Below are positions 6,633 to 15,079 of a DNA stretch of 64,000 nucleotides, in pieces. The notes below the pieces were generated by a model. The model was given only the letters and a program-made list of their open reading frames with translations, searched no databases and was not told the origin of the DNA. The stretch covers positions 124,001-188,000 of the forward strand of contig CAVRFX010000019.1 in the NCBI GenBank assembly GCA_963720645.1, in the 5' to 3' direction. The position numbers were made by a program, and so were the translations under genes. The stretch comes from RYN-230 sp963720645 (GTDB lineage Bacteria > Actinomycetota > Actinomycetes > Streptosporangiales > Streptosporangiaceae). Positions within the stretch are counted from its first letter, which is position 1; each line of letters starts with the position of its first letter.

Positions 6633-8014
6633 TGGCCCGCCGCATCGTGCTCACCATGCTCGCCCTGATCGGGGCGCTGCTGGTGACCACCGTCGTGCCG
6701 CTCGGGCTGATCACCACCGGCCACGAGCGCAGCTCCTTCCGGCAGGACACGATCATGTCCGCCCGGACCCTCGCCGGTCTGGCCGAGGACCGGCTGGCCG
6801 ACCAGCCCCCGGCCGGGACCGCCACGATGGCCCGGGCCATGGCGCAGGCCAGGCAGGCCGGTGAGCAGGTCGCCGTGTACAGCGCCGGCCGCCGGCTCGT
6901 CACCGGCACGGATGGCGGCGGCGCCGCGATCCCCGCCGCCACGCTGACCTCCGCGCTGCACGGCCGGACGGTGCTGGACAGCCGGGTCGATGACCGGCTC
7001 CGGGTGACGGTCCCGGTGCGGGGGGACAGCGGTGGCGCGGTCGTCGGCGCCGTGGTGCTGTCGCGGTCCTCCGCCGAGCTCGAGGAGCGGGTCAACGTCT
7101 TGTGGACCTGGCTGGGCGTGGTGGCCCTGGCCGGCCTGGCCGCCGCGGCGGTCGCCGCGATCGCGCTGGCCCGGTGGGTCAGCCGGCCACTGAGCGACCT
7201 GGACGCCGCCGCCCAGCGGCTCGGCGGCGGGGCGCTGGACACCCGGTCGGCCGCCGGGAGCGGGCCGCCCGAGGTGCGGCGGCTGGCCCGCAACTTCAAC
7301 GGCATGGCGGGCCGGCTGGAGTCCCTGGTGCATGGCAGCCGGGCCACGATCGCGGACGTTTCCCACCAGCTGCGCACGCCGCTGGCCGCGCTCCGGCTCC
7401 GCCTGGATGTGCTCACCCAGGACAGCGACGAGGAGACGGCGGAGGAACTCGCCGGGGCGCAGGATGAGATCGCCCGGCTGTCCCACCTGGTGGATGGGCT
7501 GCTGGCGCTGGCCCGGGCGGAGAACGTGCTGGTCGAGCCGGTCAGCATCCGGGTGGACGAGGTGATCAGGGACCGGGCCGCGGCCTGGCGGCCGGTGGCC
7601 GAGGAGCGCGGGGTGCAGCTGCAGCCGTCGTGCCACGGCCCGGTGCCGGCCATGGCAGGCCAGGGCCACCTGGAGCAGGTCCTGGACAACCTGCTGGCCA
7701 ACGCGCTCGACGCGGTCCCGGCGGGCGGCCACGTCCAGGTCAGCGCGGCCGCCGAGGGAGAGCTGGCCCGGGTGGTGGTGGCGGACGACGGGCCGGGCAT
7801 GACGCCCCGGCAGCAGGAGATGGCGTTCCGCCGGTTCGTCAGCAGCACGCCGGGCGGGGCCGGGCTGGGCCTGGCCATCGTGCACCGCCTGGTGACCTCC
7901 AACGGCGGCTCCACAGCCCTGTCGGATACGCCGGGCGGCGGGCTCACCGTCACCGTGACCCTGCCGGCCCAGCAACCGGACCGAGGCCGCCGGCCGGGTT
8001 CCGGGTCCGCCTGA
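6632..8014 (+). CDS. Membrane sensor histidine kinase (HAMP-containing)
   Basis: 460 residues: membrane helix about 8-32, short extracytoplasmic sensor, second helix about 157-182 (WTWLGVVALAGLAAAAVAAI), HAMP linker, dimerisation/phospho-acceptor box ADVSHQLRTPLAALR with H245, then a HATPase_c domain with N box (LDNLLANALDAVP), G1 box (VADDGPGM) and a glycine-rich lid (GGAGLGLAIVHRLV). It is the partner of the overlapping response regulator. The stimulus cannot be read from sequence; the neighbouring sigma/anti-sigma genes suggest an envelope role. Confidence 0.92.
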   Translation: MARRIVLTMLALIGALLVTTVVPLGLITTGHERSSFRQDTIMSARTLAGLAEDRLADQPPAGTATMARAMAQARQAGEQVAVYSAGRRLVTGTDGGGAAIPAATLTSALHGRTVLDSRVDDRLRVTVPVRGDSGGAVVGAVVLSRSSAELEERVNVLWTWLGVVALAGLAAAAVAAIALARWVSRPLSDLDAAAQRLGGGALDTRSAAGSGPPEVRRLARNFNGMAGRLESLVHGSRATIADVSHQLRTPLAALRLRLDVLTQDSDEETAEELAGAQDEIARLSHLVDGLLALARAENVLVEPVSIRVDEVIRDRAAAWRPVAEERGVQLQPSCHGPVPAMAGQGHLEQVLDNLLANALDAVPAGGHVQVSAAAEGELARVVVADDGPGMTPRQQEMAFRRFVSSTPGGAGLGLAIVHRLVTSNGGSTALSDTPGGGLTVTVTLPAQQPDRGRRPGSGSA

Positions 8015-8187
8015 GGTCGGTCTTTTCCTTACCGGTTCTGAGCAGTTCCTGAACCAGTTCCGGGCTGCCGTCCCACCAGGCTGGAAGTGCGGGATCAGCT
8101 GACCCGCACGTCGGCGCGGCCGCCGCCGCCGCGGCGGCTGCCCGGCCCCCGGCCAGGCGGCCCAGCGAACAGGGAGGAAGTGAGCGG

Positions 8188-9060
8188 ATGACGGGGTACC
8201 GACCGGGACCCGGGGCCCGCCGTGACCCCGGTGCCCCGCGTGGCCCCCGCCGCTCACTCGGCCCCTACGGTCCGCACGACGACCCCGGCCAGGACGCTCC
8301 CCGCGACGCTCGCGGCCCGTACGGCCCCCGTCACGCTCCCGGCCCGTACGGATCCGGCGCGCCAGATCCGGGCGGCCGCCACGGTCTGCCGCCCGGCGGT
8401 CCGCCGCCCCCAGGGCGTCCCTGGGAACAGCCCGGCCCGGCCCGGCCGGCTGTTCCCAGGGACAACACCGGCGGCGCGGAGGGTAACGAGCGGCTCACCG
8501 CCATCACCGGCGCCCTGCTGCTGGTGCTGTTCGCCGCCGAGGGCCTCACCATCTTGTCCATCCATCAGCTGATCACCGTGCACTTCTTCCTCGGCATGCT
8601 GCTGATCGGCCCCGTCGCACTCAAGATCGCCACGGTGGCCTACCGCTTCGCGCGCTACTACACGGGCGCCCCGGAGTACCGGCGCAAGGGCCCGCCCGCG
8701 CCGCTGCTGCGCCTGCTGGGGCCGTTCGTCCTGATCACGTCGGCCGGTGTGCTCGGCACCGGGGTCGCGCTGGCCTTCGCCGGGTCGGCGGCCGGGCCGT
8801 GGCTGTTCCTGCACAAGGCGTTCTTCGTGCTCTGGTTCGGCGTGATGACGATCCATGTCCTCGCCTACGTCTGGCGGCTGCCCCGGCTGATCGGGCCTGA
8901 CCTGCGCGGCCCCGGCGGATTCAACCGGGCCCGCGCGGTCCTGGCCGGCCGCTCCACGCGGTGGCTGCTGCTGGCGGCCTCGCTCGCCGGCGGCCTGCTC
9001 ATCGCGGCGATGACGGTGCACCTGGCGGCCCCCTGGACCGGTTTGCGCCCGTACGGGTGA
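8188..9060 (+). CDS. Pro/Gly-rich tailed membrane protein, cytochrome b561-like
   Basis: 290 residues. The first about 95 are a disordered Pro/Gly/Arg/Asp tail (GPYGPHDDPG-like units). After that come five hydrophobic helices: ITGALLLVLFAAEGLTILSI, a helix starting TVHFFLGMLLIGPVALKIATV, FVLITSAGVLGTGVALAF, a helix with HKAFFVLWFGVMTIHVLAYV, and a C-terminal helix. Histidines placed in TM2 and TM4 resemble haem ligands of b561/DUF4405-type cytochromes, but haem binding is inference. It follows the two-component operon by 173 bp. A 16-bp perfect inverted repeat lies inside the coding sequence at the tail/membrane junction. Confidence 0.75.
   Translation: MTGYRPGPGARRDPGAPRGPRRSLGPYGPHDDPGQDAPRDARGPYGPRHAPGPYGSGAPDPGGRHGLPPGGPPPPGRPWEQPGPARPAVPRDNTGGAEGNERLTAITGALLLVLFAAEGLTILSIHQLITVHFFLGMLLIGPVALKIATVAYRFARYYTGAPEYRRKGPPAPLLRLLGPFVLITSAGVLGTGVALAFAGSAAGPWLFLHKAFFVLWFGVMTIHVLAYVWRLPRLIGPDLRGPGGFNRARAVLAGRSTRWLLLAASLAGGLLIAAMTVHLAAPWTGLRPYG
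8417..8463. repeat. 16-bp perfect inverted repeat inside a CDS
   Basis: GTCCCTGGGAACAGCC (8417-8432) and its exact reverse complement (8448-8463) flank a 15-nt C/G-only spacer. The mRNA would form a very stable hairpin just where the disordered tail of the membrane protein meets its first helix. A terminator, translational pause, recombination relic or chance are all possible. Confidence 0.85.
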
Positions 9061-9148
9061 GTCCGCCACACCGGTTCTCGCGGAGGCGGCGTTCCAGCGG
9101 TTCGGCGGCCGGTCCCGCGTCCGGGAGTGACCCGGCGCTGACCGGCCC

Positions 9149-9207
9149 GTGTGCTCAGGTACCCGTGTGCTCAGGTACCCGTGTGCTCAGGTACCCGTGT
9201 GCTCAGG
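9149..9207. repeat. 16-bp tandem repeat, 3.7 copies, overlapping toxin 3' end
   Basis: The unit GTGTGCTCAGGTACCC is repeated perfectly at 9149, 9165 and 9181, with an 11-nt partial copy from 9197. Each unit contains the KpnI-type palindrome GGTACC. The stop codon of the leftward MazF-like gene (9203-9205) lies inside the last partial unit. There are no CRISPR-like spacers; this is a simple slippage array in the 140-bp gap between convergent genes. Confidence 0.95.
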
Positions 9208-9517
9208 CCTCATAGTCGAAGATCAGCGCCAGGGCGTCGTCCAGCTTGCGCATCGTCTCGTCGGCGAGCTGGCCGACCCGGTCGCCGGAGAGCCTGCTGC
9301 GGCGCACCCGCACCGCGGAGTAGGACTCCAGGTGCCCGGAGACCGGGTCGTTGTGGCTGAGCGCCACCACGTAGGGCGTCTCGGTCAGGTCGGGCCGGTC
9401 GCTCACCTTGACCACCACGGGGTGGCCGGTGATCGCGTTGAAACCATCGTTGCTGACGATGGCCACGTAGCCGGCCCGGGCTACACCCTTATACGCGAAA
9501 ATGTCACCGCGGTTCAC
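9203..9517 (-). CDS. MazF/PemK-like type II toxin
   Basis: 104 residues beginning MNRGDIFAYKG, with GYVAIVSNDGFNAITGHPVVVKVSD, the arrangement of MazF/PemK endoribonuclease toxins (RGDIW... then a Ser-containing strand and hydrophobic V/I strand). The usual RPVLVVS-type motif is changed to AIVSND, so it is a divergent member. GTG start; the preceding gene stop overlaps it by 4 nt, the normal antitoxin-before-toxin order. Expected role: ribosome-independent mRNA cleavage when the antitoxin is lost. The stop lies in a 16-bp tandem repeat array. Confidence 0.75.
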   Translation of the reverse strand: MNRGDIFAYKGVARAGYVAIVSNDGFNAITGHPVVVKVSDRPDLTETPYVVALSHNDPVSGHLESYSAVRVRRSRLSGDRVGQLADETMRKLDDALALIFDYEA

Positions 9518-9756
9518 GCGGCGCCCTTGCCGGCGCTAGGCGGGAAGTCGCCTGCGTTAGCCTCCGTCCAGTCCGCCCAGTCGTGACCAGTGAGCCGGTC
9601 GGCCTCGGCGATCGCGCTCGCCGCATCGCGCTGGATCTTCTCCCGCGCGGCCCGGGTCATCCACGCCGACATGGACAGCCCCGCGCGGTCAGCCTCGGCG
9701 CGAGCCTGCCGGTAGGCGCGCTCACCCATGCTGATACTGAAGGTCTTCACGGACAT
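9514..9756 (-). CDS. Antitoxin of the MazF-like module
   Basis: 80 residues: MSVKTFSISMGERAYRQAR at the N-terminus looks like a ribbon-helix-helix DNA-binding strand-helix (alternating hydrophobics, then AEADRAGLSMSAWMTRAAREK), and the C-terminal half is acidic and Trp-rich (EADRLTGHDWADWTEANAG), suited to neutralising a toxin. A GTG six bases upstream (9762) is an alternative start. Its TGA overlaps the toxin GTG. Such pairs usually repress their own promoter; no clear operator was recognised in the AT-rich upstream DNA (9757-9800). Confidence 0.75.
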   Translation of the reverse strand: MSVKTFSISMGERAYRQARAEADRAGLSMSAWMTRAAREKIQRDAASAIAEADRLTGHDWADWTEANAGDFPPSAGKGAA

Positions 9757-9870
9757 GTTCACAACGCTAGCAACGAGATTCCTGCGAACGAGGCCGAATG
9801 ACCGATCGCGCCTGCGGCCCCGGCGCCGGGCGGCCCGGCCCGTCCGGGCGCCCGTGCGGCCGGGCCCAGG

Positions 9871-10674
9871 TCAGGACGCTGCGGCGAGGGCCACCACGGC
9901 CTCGGACGTGTAGACCAGGAACGTGAACGTCTCCTGGAGGTACAGCTCCACGCTGGCCGCGTCGTGGCTCAGGTACCCGATCGAGATGTCCTGGCCGAGT
10001 TGCAGGTCGAAATCGCCGCCGCGGGTGGTGAGCACGAAGGCACCCTCGATGGCCGGGGCCCAGATGATCTCGCCGCTGATCAGCCTCTTGATGTGCTCGT
10101 GGATCGGGTAGCCGTGGTCACGCGTCTCGCTCACGGCCGTGTACGCATCGGCGCTGAGCACGACCGAGTAGGGGCCGTTGACGCCGGCGATCCGCAGGTA
10201 ACGCAGGGCCTCGGCCACCGCCTCGGGGTAACCGCGGACGTCGGCGGGCAGGGTCATCGGCTGGTTGCTCGTCTCCTGCCTGACCCCGGCGATGTCCCCG
10301 GCCGGGTACCCCTCGAACACCGCCCGGTCCTCGGCGAACGCGATCTGCCGGGCGGCGTCCTTGACCGGCTGCCAGTCCGAATCCTGGGCGCCGCGCAGCA
10401 CGTCGTCGATCGCGCTGCGGTCCACCCGGAACGGGACCCGGAACTCGACGACCGGCTTGACCACGCGCCTGCGGGCGAGCACCCCGTCGTGCGGCGCCGC
10501 GATGTCACTCAGATGCCCGGTACCCACGGCGGACAGCGTGTTCCCGCCGGGCCCCGACACGTCCACCACGCGGCGGCCCGCCAGATGCCGCCTGAGGGTC
10601 CGGGTAGCCTCTTCCTCGATCTGGGACCAGGCTGCGTCGGAGATCGGGGCGAGTTCCCGGTGCAGGTTATCCAT
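9871..10674 (-). CDS. Family 1 encapsulin shell protein
   Basis: 267 residues matching the linocin-M18/encapsulin fold in length and sequence: MDNLHRELAPISDAAWSQIEEEA (cargo-binding N-terminal helix), RVVDVSGPGG, PFRVDRSAIDDV, AARQIAFAEDRAVFEGY, GPYSVVLSADAYTAV, LQLGQDISIGYLSHDAASVELYLQETFTF. HK97-fold subunits self-assemble into protein nanocompartments about 24-32 nm wide. Its ATG overlaps the end of the DyP peroxidase gene by 8 nt, and that peroxidase carries an encapsulation peptide, so the pair makes a peroxidase-loaded shell in the cytoplasm. Confidence 0.95.
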   Translation of the reverse strand: MDNLHRELAPISDAAWSQIEEEATRTLRRHLAGRRVVDVSGPGGNTLSAVGTGHLSDIAAPHDGVLARRRVVKPVVEFRVPFRVDRSAIDDVLRGAQDSDWQPVKDAARQIAFAEDRAVFEGYPAGDIAGVRQETSNQPMTLPADVRGYPEAVAEALRYLRIAGVNGPYSVVLSADAYTAVSETRDHGYPIHEHIKRLISGEIIWAPAIEGAFVLTTRGGDFDLQLGQDISIGYLSHDAASVELYLQETFTFLVYTSEAVVALAAAS

Positions 10675-11797
10675 GCTGCTTCACTCCTCGTAGGCTGCCG
10701 ATGCCGAGCGATCCGGCGGCCTCGGTCGGTGCGGCCGACCCGGCCGCCTGGTCGTCTGCTCCGCCGTCCCCGGCGGTGCTGCCCGCATCGGGCCCAGCCT
10801 CCGCCGCGCCGCCGTCCGCGGGATCATCGGCCAGGCTTTCCAGCAGCGGCATCGACGGCACGAAGAACAGGCTGCCGGTCACCGCCCGGCTGACGTCGAG
10901 CAGCCGGTCATAGTTGCCCGGTGGCCGCCCGACGAACATGTTGGTGAGCATCAGCTCGATGGTCTGCGGCGAGCGGGCGTAGCCGATGAAGTAGGTGCCG
11001 AACTCGCCTTTCGCGGCGTTGCCGAAGGGCATGTTGTCCCGGACGATGTCGATTTCCTCGCCGTCGTCATCGACGATGGTGGTCAGCGCGTTGTGCGCGA
11101 AGCTGGGTTTCACCGCGTCGTCCAGCTCGATGTCGGACAGCTTGGTCCGGCCGATGATGTTCTCCTGCTCCTCGGTGGGCAGGGCATTCCACGTGGCCAG
11201 GTCATGCAGGTACTTCTGGACGATCACGTAGCTGCCGCCGGCGTACCCCGGGTCCTCGGTGCCGATCACCGTCGCCTGGACCGCGTCCTGGCCGGTCGGG
11301 TTCTCCGTCCCGTCCACGAACCCGATCAGGTCGCGGTCGTCGAAGTACCGGAAGCCGTGCACCTCGTCAACGGTGTCCACCGCCTCCCTCAGCCGCGTGG
11401 TGATGTGCGTGGCCAGTTCGAAGCACAGGTCCATCCGGTCGGCGCGGATGTGGAACAGCAGATCCCCGGGGGTGGCGACCGCGTGCCGCTCGCCGGCCCG
11501 GATCTCGCGGAACGGGTGCAGTCCCGCGGGCCGCTCAGGGCCGGCCAGCCGGTCCCACAGCCCGGCCCCGAAGCCCATGACACAGGTCAGGCCGGCGTCG
11601 AGATCGCGGAAGCCAACCGCTCGCAGGAGGCCGCCGAGATCGCCGCACAGCGCGCGCACCGCGGCGTCGCTGGCCTGACCGGGCCGCACGGTGGCGACCA
11701 GGAAGATCGCCGCGGCCGACAGGGGTGCGGCGACCGGCTGCGTCACCGGTTGCGGTGCGGGTCCGCCCGCGGGTTGCGGGGCGCCATCCAGGGTCAT
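10667..11797 (-). CDS. DyP-type haem peroxidase, encapsulin cargo
   Basis: 376 residues. Dye-decolorising peroxidase hallmarks: GFVDGTENP (GxxDG, catalytic D162), proximal haem His H235 in KPSFAHNAL, distal Arg R253 in VRDNMPFG, and MLTNMFVGRPPGNYDRLLD. After the enzyme domain (to about 320) comes a 40-residue Ala/Gly/Asp linker and then SLGIGSLRGVKQ, which fits the known encapsulin targeting peptide (SLxIGSL(K/R)G). The enzyme reduces H2O2 while oxidising dyes or phenolics. It is upstream of, and overlaps, the shell gene. Role as an oxidative-stress compartment is inferred from characterised DyP-encapsulin pairs. Confidence 0.95.
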   Translation of the reverse strand: MTLDGAPQPAGGPAPQPVTQPVAAPLSAAAIFLVATVRPGQASDAAVRALCGDLGGLLRAVGFRDLDAGLTCVMGFGAGLWDRLAGPERPAGLHPFREIRAGERHAVATPGDLLFHIRADRMDLCFELATHITTRLREAVDTVDEVHGFRYFDDRDLIGFVDGTENPTGQDAVQATVIGTEDPGYAGGSYVIVQKYLHDLATWNALPTEEQENIIGRTKLSDIELDDAVKPSFAHNALTTIVDDDGEEIDIVRDNMPFGNAAKGEFGTYFIGYARSPQTIELMLTNMFVGRPPGNYDRLLDVSRAVTGSLFFVPSMPLLESLADDPADGGAAEAGPDAGSTAGDGGADDQAAGSAAPTEAAGSLGIGSLRGVKQHG

Positions 11798-11860
11798 CGG
11801 CGGTCCTGGTGCGTTGAGGTCCGGTCCGTCACGAGTAGCTGTGTCCCAAGGTACCGGCGA

Positions 11861-12910
11861 CTACAGATGAGGCCCGAGGAGGGTCAGGTCCGCGGGCGAC
11901 AGCCGGTCCCGGGCCGTCTTGGCCTGGTGCCAGTACGGGTAGAGCAGCGTCGGCGCGCTGACCTTGTCGAGCCGCTCCATCTGCGCGTCGCTGAGCGTCA
12001 GGCCGGCCGCGGCCAGGTTGTCGGCGAGCTGATCCGAGGTCCGCGCGCCGATCACCAGCGAGGTGACGGCGGGCTTGCGCAGCAGGTAGGCCAGGGCGAC
12101 CTGGGCCGCCGAGACCTCGTGCTCGGCACCGATCTCGATCAGCACCTCGACGGTGTCGTGCAGCTTCTCCTGGTCGTAGACGGGCGGCTCGTTCCAGTCG
12201 GTCAGCTGCCGGGAGCCGGAACCAGGCTGCTGGTCCCGGCGGTACTTCCCGGAGAGCAGGCCACCCGCGAGCGGGCTCCAGACCAGCACGCCCAGTCCCT
12301 GGTCCACGGCCGCCGGAATCAGCTCATACTCGGCGTCGCGGGCCTGCAGCGAGTAGTAGATCTGCTGGCTGGCGAACCGGGGCAGGTCACGCAGGCTGGC
12401 GATGCCGAGGGCTTTCATCAGCTGCCAGCCGGCGTAGTTGGAGACGCCGACGTAGCGCACCTTGCCCGACCGGACCAGCAGGTCCAGTGCCTCCAGCGTC
12501 TCCTCCAGCGGCGTCACGCCGTCCCACTCGTGCACCTGGTAGAGGTCGATGTGGTCGGTGCGCAGGCGGCGCAGGCTGGCCTCGCAGCCCGAAACGACGT
12601 GGTGCAGGGAGAGACCGGCGTCGTTGGGGCCGTCACCCATCGGCATCCGGACCTTGGTGGCGACGAGCACGTCATCGCGTCGCCCGGCGAGGACCTCACC
12701 CACGATTTCCTCGGACAGCCCGGCCGAGTACACGTCCGCGGTGTCGATGAGGTTGACCCCCGCATCCAGGCACATGTCCACCTGGCGCCGGGCCTCGTCC
12801 ACGCCGGTCGAGCCGACGCTCGCGAACTCCCCGGTGCCGCCGAACGTCATCGTGCCCATGGTGAGCACGGAAACCCGGAGTCCTGATCTGCCCAGCGTTC
12901 GATATTCCAC
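11861..12910 (-). CDS. Aldo/keto reductase family oxidoreductase
   Basis: 349 residues, (beta/alpha)8 AKR barrel. Catalytic tetrad visible: D56 and Y61 in NLIDTADVYSAG, K86 in VLVATKVRM, H127 in LYQVHEWDG. NADPH-binding C-terminal signature VIGARTSDQLADNL. It resembles the AKR12/13-like reductases (YhdN/PdxI type) common in actinobacteria. AGR motifs before residue 20 (YRTLGRSGLRVSVLTMGTM) fix the start. Substrate unknown. It stands alone, 63 bp from the peroxidase start on the other side. Confidence 0.92.
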   Translation of the reverse strand: MEYRTLGRSGLRVSVLTMGTMTFGGTGEFASVGSTGVDEARRQVDMCLDAGVNLIDTADVYSAGLSEEIVGEVLAGRRDDVLVATKVRMPMGDGPNDAGLSLHHVVSGCEASLRRLRTDHIDLYQVHEWDGVTPLEETLEALDLLVRSGKVRYVGVSNYAGWQLMKALGIASLRDLPRFASQQIYYSLQARDAEYELIPAAVDQGLGVLVWSPLAGGLLSGKYRRDQQPGSGSRQLTDWNEPPVYDQEKLHDTVEVLIEIGAEHEVSAAQVALAYLLRKPAVTSLVIGARTSDQLADNLAAAGLTLSDAQMERLDKVSAPTLLYPYWHQAKTARDRLSPADLTLLGPHL

Positions 12911-12984
12911 GGGAAAACCCTATCGACCCGCTTTCCGTGGCTTCGGGGTGGTCTGACGCCCGCGCCGCTGGCCCTGGCCCGCGG

Positions 12985-13866
12985 CTACGCCCCGGGTGGG
13001 TCGCCCAGCGCCTCGCGGGCCGCCGGGACGACCTCCTCGGCCCAGACGCGGGACTGGCGTTCCCGGTCTCCGGACGGCCAGAACACGAACGCGTTCATCT
13101 GGTAGTCCGTGTAGAGGCTGGCCAGCGTCTCGATCCAGCGCCCGGCCGGGCCGTGGAACGGGCCCCGGTCCTCCGCGGAGATCAGCCCCATGACGTTGTA
13201 GAGCCGGGTGATCCGCTCCGGATCACGGCCCTCCTCCAGCGCGGCCCCGGTGATGATGTCGTTCAGCTCGGGCAGCCGTTCCGGGGGCACGTACGGCGCG
13301 GACACCGACCAGCCGTCGGCCTTCGCGCCGACCAGCGCCACCGCGCGGGGGCCCAGCACGCCGAGCCAGAGCCCGGCCGGATGCGCGGGCCGGGGCCCTG
13401 GCGGCACCTCGCGGGCCTGATAGTGGGTCCCCTCGAAGCTGAACGGCTCGCCAGCCCAGCTGGCCCGGATGATGTCGATCGCCTCGCTGAGCGCGGCCCG
13501 GGCCTGGCCCGGCGTGCGCCGCGGGCCGCCCATGCCCGCGATGCCGTCGGCGAAGGCGCCGGCGCCGAGCCCGAGCTCGAACCGGCCCCCGCTCAGCACA
13601 TCGATGCTCGCGGCCTGCTTAGCCAGCATGGCCGGCGGCCGCAGCGGCAGGTTGGCCACGTTGGGGAACAGGTGCACCCGGCTGGTCCGGGCGGCCAGCC
13701 AGGTGATCACCGTGAACGTGTCGAGGAACTCCGGGTTGTAGGGGTGATCCTGGATGCCCACGTACTCCAGGCCGGCCGAGTCGGCGATCGCGGCGATGCG
13801 CCCGGCGATGGCCAGCCCGCCGGCGTTGGGGTCGACGTTCAGGCCGAATGCGACTGGCTGGGCCAT
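12985..13866 (-). CDS. LLM-class flavin/F420-dependent oxidoreductase
   Basis: 293 residues with the luciferase-like monooxygenase barrel: FGLNVDPNAGG start, EYVGIQDHPYNPEF, VNLPLRPPAMLAKQAASIDVLSGGRFELGLGAG (family signature at about 73-105) and GPRAVALVGAKADGW. In actinobacteria this subgroup often uses F420, but FMN cannot be excluded. Its start overlaps the end of the upstream MarR regulator by 28 nt, which points to a regulator-enzyme operon, probably induced by a small aromatic or electrophile. Confidence 0.88.
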   Translation of the reverse strand: MAQPVAFGLNVDPNAGGLAIAGRIAAIADSAGLEYVGIQDHPYNPEFLDTFTVITWLAARTSRVHLFPNVANLPLRPPAMLAKQAASIDVLSGGRFELGLGAGAFADGIAGMGGPRRTPGQARAALSEAIDIIRASWAGEPFSFEGTHYQAREVPPGPRPAHPAGLWLGVLGPRAVALVGAKADGWSVSAPYVPPERLPELNDIITGAALEEGRDPERITRLYNVMGLISAEDRGPFHGPAGRWIETLASLYTDYQMNAFVFWPSGDRERQSRVWAEEVVPAAREALGDPPGA

Positions 13867-14510
13867 GAGTCCTCCTGCACGGTCGGAGAGTTCCCGGAGA
13901 GGCTTGAAGAGTTCCCGGAGACGGCCGGGGAGTTCCCGGGGTCGGCCGGGGCGGGCCCGGCGGCCGGGGGAACGGGAGGCGTGCCCGGCTGGCCTTCGGC
14001 CACCCGGGTCAGGGCCCGGGCGAGCAGGTCCTGCTCGTCCGCGGTGAGCCGGTCGAGCAGCAGCTCGCTGATCGTCTGGGCGTGCACGCTGCTTCCCCGG
14101 CCGAGTACCTCACGGCCTGCCGTGGTGATGGTGACCATCACCCCGCGCCCGTCGCCGGGGGCCCCGGCCCGGCGCAGCCACCCGTGCCGCTCCAGCCGGG
14201 CGACCGCCCGGCTGAGCGAGGGCTGGGTCAGCCGCACCGCGGGGCACAGCTCGCCTAGCCGTACCCCCCGATCCGGGTCCCGGTCCACCCGCAGCAGGAT
14301 CTGGAACTCGTTGATACTCAGCCCGCAGGTCCTGGTCAGGGCCGCGCTCAGCTGCTCGGTCACCAGGGCGTGCGCCGCGGTGAGGGCCGCCCAGGCCTGT
14401 GCGCACGCGTGCTCGTCATGGGGCGCGCCGGGGACCTGCGCTGCTGGCCTGCTCCCCGCTGGCCTGTCCCCTGCGGCCCTGTCCGCCGCGGTCCCGCCCG
14501 GTGCCGTCAT
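13839..14510 (-). CDS. MarR-family transcriptional regulator with C-terminal tail
   Basis: 223 residues. The winged helix-turn-helix core (about 45-165) shows LSINEFQILLRVDRDPDRGVRLGEL, LTQPSLSRAVARLERHGWLRR and GDGRGVMVTITTAGREVL. It is longer than most MarR proteins (about 150) because of a low-complexity C-terminal tail in which GNS recurs (GNSPAVSGNSSSLSGNSPTV); the DNA shows repeated GAGTTCCCGG. It overlaps the LLM oxidoreductase start and probably controls it. The palindrome near 614 is of a type MarR proteins bind, but no link is shown. Confidence 0.88.
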   Translation of the reverse strand: MTAPGGTAADRAAGDRPAGSRPAAQVPGAPHDEHACAQAWAALTAAHALVTEQLSAALTRTCGLSINEFQILLRVDRDPDRGVRLGELCPAVRLTQPSLSRAVARLERHGWLRRAGAPGDGRGVMVTITTAGREVLGRGSSVHAQTISELLLDRLTADEQDLLARALTRVAEGQPGTPPVPPAAGPAPADPGNSPAVSGNSSSLSGNSPTVQEDSWPSQSHSA

Positions 14511-14522
14511 CGCCGCAGGCTC

Positions 14523-15046
14523 CTACCAGCCGGGCCAGCGGGTCCAGGTGGCGAGCGTCCCGGAGATCTGCTCCTCCTCGTACTGGAGGTGGGCCAGCAG
14601 GTCGTCGCTCAGCGTGCGCAGTGCCGTGACGAGACGCTCGCGAGCGGCGGGCTCAGCCGCCTCGCCGAGCTTGTCCGACGCGGCCTCGACCTCGTCGAGC
14701 AGATCCGAGACGTGCGCGTGGTCCGCTTCCAGCTTGTCCACCACGGGGTTCAGCGCCGGGTTGGCCTCGCGCAACGCCGGGAACAGCATCAGTGACTCAT
14801 GCGTGTGATGCGAGTGGACGAACCGGCAGTGCTGGAGGCAGCTGACCTTGAGCTGCCAGACGGCACTACCCGACGCCAGTGACCGGATCGCCCCGCGGAT
14901 CGCGCTGGCGGCCGGCCAGCCTCGGTGTCCGCGGCCATCTGCCGGATCACGCCGAGGTCGTGCCGGATCATGTCGTGTACCCACTTGAGCTCGGCCACCA
15001 TGGCCTCACCCCGGGGGTTCGGCCGTCCCTGCTCGGTCAGGGTCAT
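14523..15046 (-). pseudogene. Hemerythrin-like domain protein, one frame break
   Basis: The N-terminal part (MTLTEQGRPNPRGEAMVAEL, WVHDMIRHDLGVIRQMA) and C-terminal part (HCRFVHSHHTHESLMLFPAL, LEADHAHV, LLAHLQYEEEQI) together give a full hemerythrin/HHE protein of about 174 residues with the His and HxxxE di-iron ligands. They lie in different frames; the switch is near 14920-14928 in GGCCGGCCGCC, consistent with one missing base. Both halves are well conserved, so a sequencing error is at least as likely as decay. An ATG at 15046 with GGGCGAG upstream is the start. Members sense or store O2 or NO. A palindromic operator lies 34 bp upstream. Confidence 0.8.
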
Positions 15047-15079
15047 CGTGTCTCGCCCGTGGCCGTGCGCCCAGTTAGA

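Noticed and set aside
9149..9207. CRISPR-like array
   Set aside because: The 16-bp units are directly adjacent with no spacers; it is a simple tandem repeat.
14900..14940. Programmed frameshift in the hemerythrin gene
   Set aside because: No slippery heptamer or stimulatory structure is visible, and similar breaks recur in unrelated genes of the window.
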